Source: Fomes fomentarius
Taxonomy: Eukaryota > Basidiomycota > Agaricomycetes > Polyporales > Polyporaceae
Reading direction: 5' to 3'
Length of the DNA: 64,000 nucleotides
NCBI GenBank assembly: GCA_022606135.1
Contig: JABYQN010000002.1
Span: 1,426,001 to 1,490,000 of the forward strand
The position numbers and the translations under genes were made by a program. Shown piece by piece: positions 60,313 through 64,000 of the stretch. Every line of letters starts with the position of its first letter. The first letter of the stretch is position 1. Under the pieces are notes generated by a model, which searched no databases, was not told where the DNA came from, and saw only the letters and a program-made list of their open reading frames with translations.

Positions 60313-63300
60313 TCACATGTTAAGGCCCAACTGCTGTACCATATCCTGCCAAGTGGCGTCCATCTGAGCGGGATTCGGCACCGGCTCCATAGCAGCTTGC
60401 GGCTGCGGACCCTGCGGCACGGCTCCTCCGCTGGCATTCAAGAACGCGGTGATCCAGTCAAAGTTCTGGATCTGCGACGTATCAACGCCCTGCTGCTGCT
60501 GCTGCTGCTGTGGGACGGAAGAAGGCTGCTGTAGGAGCTGCGCCGGATCGGCAAAAGGGATTGCGGAGAAGTCAAAGTCGATATCCGTCTCCGCGCGGTA
60601 CGCGGGCGGGTTCCCGAGCAGGTCGATGTCGTCGTAGGTGCGGTTCTCGCGCGCGAGTGTGCCCTGGATGAGCCCGTTCGGGTTGATGTCCACCTCGAAG
60701 ACTGACGTGGATGTGTTGTCCGGGAGCGCTGAGACGTCGCACTTGTTGTCGGGGCAGCAGAGCACCTGCCGCTCGCCGATTGTCTGGATAAGCTGCGTCT
60801 TGCCGCCGAGCCGTTCGAGCTCAGACTCGACTAACGCGGCATCTTCAGCTACGACCTTGGCAATGGCTGCGTGCGCTTGTTTCCGTAGCTTCCGGAGGAC
60901 ATGCTAAGTTAGATGTGAGTAGGAGTCCATAGGGAGGATCACCGGGTACGAGGAACTTACAATGTTGTTGAATGCGATCTGACTCTGGCTCGCTGCCTCC
61001 TCAAACAGGTCGCATATCCGATCCAACTCCATGAGCGCGGGACTTGCCAAGTTGGACGTCGCAGCTCGGGTGATAATAAGGCATAGCAAGATCTACGATG
61101 ACGAATCAACGAAGACCCAGTGCAGTGCTTCGATAAAAGTGACGCACAGCACACGCCAGAGCATGAGACCACGGCAAACTCATACGCGCGGACATTCTGG
61201 GAGCGGTCCTGTATGCCGATTGCACAGCGTTGAGGATTCTCCATGCGGAACGATATATTATCATCACAGATGCTCCGTATCTGTGTCGCAACGGGTCCTC
61301 TTGAGATTCTTTCAACGCCTGCGAGAGGTACGGCCGATGCAAGTTGAGGTGGGCTGTGCAAGTTCTCGGGTGAGCCACAGGAAGGGAGTGTAGGGATTAG
61401 AACACAGCGTACTCGACTCCTTGTACAAGGTCGCTATCAAAGTTTGCATCGTCTGCGTCACATTGTCCGAATCGCCGTTCTTTGCCGGCCAGGCTGGCGG
61501 CTCAGAGAAGTCGCGTACTCGCTTGTCCAGTTCCATGACCCTTGTGTACGACGGCGACTTGGCAGCGAAGGCGGACGTCATAATGTTGTGCAGCAGTTTC
61601 GTGAATTGCCATGTCCAGACGTGGACTATTCGAACAGTGTCAAAGTGAGGCACATCGTAACGCAGATGAGAAACTAACAATCCGTCAACCAGAGAGCACC
61701 GTTCGACGTTGAGAGCTCTTCTGCCTTTGGGATCTCGCAGTCAACATATGCGAGATTGATGCTGGGTGGCCGGCCGAAGCCGAAGCTCTGTATATACATG
61801 AGTAAGTAACACATGTCGACGCGCAAGCGATGAAAATGTTCACCAGCCAGGTATCTTGGGTGAACATTTGCCAGAAGACCCGGCCACGCTTTGCCATTGC
61901 GGCGGGATCCAACTGCCATTTGCAACCAGATACGTCTAATTGAGGGCCAATGAGTTACCGCACTGCTATGCAAAAACACGGCACGTACGTAGACCAATCT
62001 GGGGATGACAATGAGGTGTGTCAGCACGCGATGTGAGAGTGCACCTCAGAGACACATACGGTGAACCCATGTCCGACAGCACCTCGGGTAGTCGCCCAAG
62101 CCTTGTCCGAACCAGTATGTGCCGGCTCACAGTCGGCCAGCTCGAGGTAATTCGCCATGTAGAGCTGTGCCCATCGATGAGTGTCACCCAGCCCGGAACA
62201 CCAGCGCAATATATGTGACGCACGATGGATTGTATCGCCTCCAGCGTGGTATCAAAAGAGGGTGGCGCCCAACGAAGTGCGAGGCGTGCGAGGAGATAGT
62301 ATTCCTGTGCCTCGACCGCGTAGGGAGGTTGGTCAAGGTCGAAGAGCGTGGCTAATGAAAATATCATGAGCATCAAGGAAAGCGCATGTTTCCGAGTGAC
62401 ATGACTATATTCGCCTCTGTATTGACAGTAGGCATGTCAGAGCACGCTAAACTGGTTGGCAACGCTTGACGTACTGAGGCGGCTGGTAAATGGCTTGCAC
62501 TATTTCCGTGTATACGTACTGTCTCGGTAGGGGATACCATCTACATGCAAGATATGTCGATTAAATCAGAGATTCAAGCAAGTACACATACTCACATAAA
62601 CTTTGAGCATTCGAAATAAATCTCAACCAGGCGCAGGGCCTCTTCGATAGGGGGAATGCAGCCTATGGCCTCCTCACCCGCAGCTATGCTCGTGCAGAAA
62701 ACGTCTAGTTCCTTGCACGCTTCATCAACAGTCACCTGCGATAACCGTGGCAGCCTGACATTTTCGACGAGGGGCGTAAGCCTCTCAGGCGCCTATACTA
62801 GAATGAGCGTGACTGTTCTTCGACCGTAAGAGTGACCTACGTGAATAAGATACTAGAAACAAAATCAGTAAGGATCAAAGAAAAGTACGTCGCTGAAGCG
62901 TCCGACGTACCTCTGTTCGAGCTGTTTGTCCAAAGAACCGTGCTTCTCCTCGATTGCCAAGGGTCAGCGTTCCTGTGAAACTATCGTCAAGACGACAGCT
63001 TGCGAATGAGGCAAATCAAGCATACCGAACGAGTCAAGTACATCCTGTTCTTCCTCCTGAGTAGAGGAAGGGTCTGTTTCGGGCGACTGCCCTGAACTGG
63101 GGCTGCTGCTAGAAGGTACAGAGCCCCCAGAAGGAGAGCCACCGGATGCAGACTCTCCGCCGGATTCAGACGATGACGACGCCCGCTGCGCAGCACCATT
63201 CTGCAGCAACGGATGGGGCTCGTCGGATACTTTACTTTGCAAGGCCTGCAGAGCAGCCTCCAGTTGCGCGACTTTGTCCTTCAGCTCTTCCACTTCTGCA

Positions 63301-63810
63301 GCTGCCCTGAGTCTATCAACAGATTCAGCCCTGGACTCGAGCCGCTGAGGGAAATGCACGTACTTCGGCCCCTTCGTGGTGGGCAGCGAGCCTACATAAA
63401 CGAACGTCCCAGCATCAGTGATGGTCGTTCCTGTTCTTCGGGAAGGAACTTGGGAGATCAGAGCACGCACCATCCGGGCAGAGTGCCGCACAACCGCGTT
63501 TCGTGCACGATTCGCAAGGAACCTGCGAAGACACGTCAGTAAATCTGATACAGGGAAACCCAATTGGTTCTTCGATATTACCTGCCGGTCACACCGCAAT
63601 TTCAACCTGTCAAAGGTGGGATCCACCCGATGTGAGTATTCAATGTTCACAACGTCAACATCATGCACTCCGGGCTGCTCACCTCCGACACTCTGCACAG
63701 GAGACGGGCACTCGTCCCGGCTTGCGCCTTGGCTTTACTTCTCCGCCCGCCGCGCCAGCGGCGCTCGAGGTGGGATCCTCCGGCTTGTCTGTCGTCCGTA
63801 CGGGTGCCAT
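60313..63810 (-). CDS. Zn2Cys6 fungal transcription factor 2
   Basis: Paralog of the regulator at 56196-59799, same exon layout. The start at 63810 gives MAPVRTTDKPEDPTSSAAGA, then RKPGRVPVSCAECRR, intron, LKLRCDRQ, intron, VPCESCTKRGCAALCPDG: a complete Zn2Cys6 cluster. The coiled coil is EVEELKDKVAQLEAALQALQ, followed by VSDEPHPLL as in gene 1, a Ser/Gly-rich linker and EEEQDVLDSFG. The middle domain has YLLARLALRWAPPSFDTTLE, ELADCEPAHTGSDKAWATTR, FGFGRPPSINLAYVDCEIP and HLNLHRPYLSQALK. The C-terminus has seven glutamines and ends TWQDMVQQLGLNM, aligning with TWQAFVEQLGF of gene 1. Unlike gene 1, the N-terminal frame is unbroken. DNA target and regulated pathway unknown. Confidence 0.9.
60490..60510 (-). 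repeat. CAG/CTG trinucleotide repeat, 7 units
   Basis: Seven uninterrupted CTG units on the plus strand, read as CAG (poly-Gln) in the last exon of regulator 2. Gene 1 lacks it at the corresponding place. Confidence 0.9.
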
Positions 63811-64000
63811 TACGCTGTCGCGATCTGTGTCTTTCTTTACTGTACTGCTGTAACGGCTGGAGGCCTTAAATGATGGGGCACCGCAACTAAGGAGAAGGGT
63901 ATTAAAGGGGCGATAAATTCCCAGCGATAGTATAAGCGGCTAACGAAACTTGGTGTCGATCACAGCCTCGTTCTCTTCCGTCTAGACGCCCGTCCTCGGG

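Overview
The window is eukaryotic nuclear DNA from a filamentous basidiomycete, most likely an Agaricomycete. Genes are dense and split by many short GT-AG introns, mostly 45-65 nt. The gene families fit this: a HET-domain protein, a homeodomain regulator, F-box proteins, Zn2Cys6 regulators with a fungal-specific middle domain, a GH31/GH20 pair and a tnp2-like transposase. I cannot name the species. All annotations come from reading the sequence; no search was run.

Layout. 1-10.3 kb is a mobile-element-rich segment. It holds two divergent paralogous hypothetical genes, a coiled-coil gene with frame breaks, an apparently intact seven-exon CACTA-like (tnp2-type) transposase gene, a GTGCG-rich higher-order repeat and a 24-bp tandem array. 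10.8-36.2 kb is mainly a conserved gene block: NOG2 GTPase (+), GH31 alpha-glucosidase (-), GH20 hexosaminidase (-), the divergent pair uS4 (-)/eL21 (+), an SCI1-like SR protein (+), a HET-domain gene (-), an F-box gene (-), a homeodomain regulator (+), a METTL21/EFM-type methyltransferase (-), GON7 of the KEOPS complex (+), mitochondrial uL2m (-) and the RVB2/reptin ATPase (+). 36.2-50 kb is an accessory, fast-evolving stretch: a hypothetical five-exon gene, an F-box gene with a decayed partial copy in front of it, two SUR7/PalI-like membrane protein genes, a 1,019-bp terminal-inverted-repeat element and two small paralogous zinc-finger genes. 50-64 kb is again conserved: an ankyrin protein, histidyl-tRNA synthetase with a probable mitochondrial presequence, a choline/ethanolamine phosphotransferase and a tandem pair of Zn2Cys6 regulators.

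How the genes relate. Translation and ribosome production are over-represented: NOG2, uS4, eL21, uL2m, GON7, HisRS and a possible Yar1-like ankyrin chaperone. Two secreted glycosidases sit side by side on the minus strand. Both regulator genes at the right end are clear tandem duplicates.

Most interesting items: the zinc-finger pair, where a nonsense codon in one copy coincides with a possible in-frame alternative acceptor; the paralogous pair next to the transposase; the TIR element with a TA duplication; micro-exons of 8, 13, 14, 22 and 24 nt in conserved genes; and several genes whose frame breaks by one nucleotide, which may be decay or assembly error.
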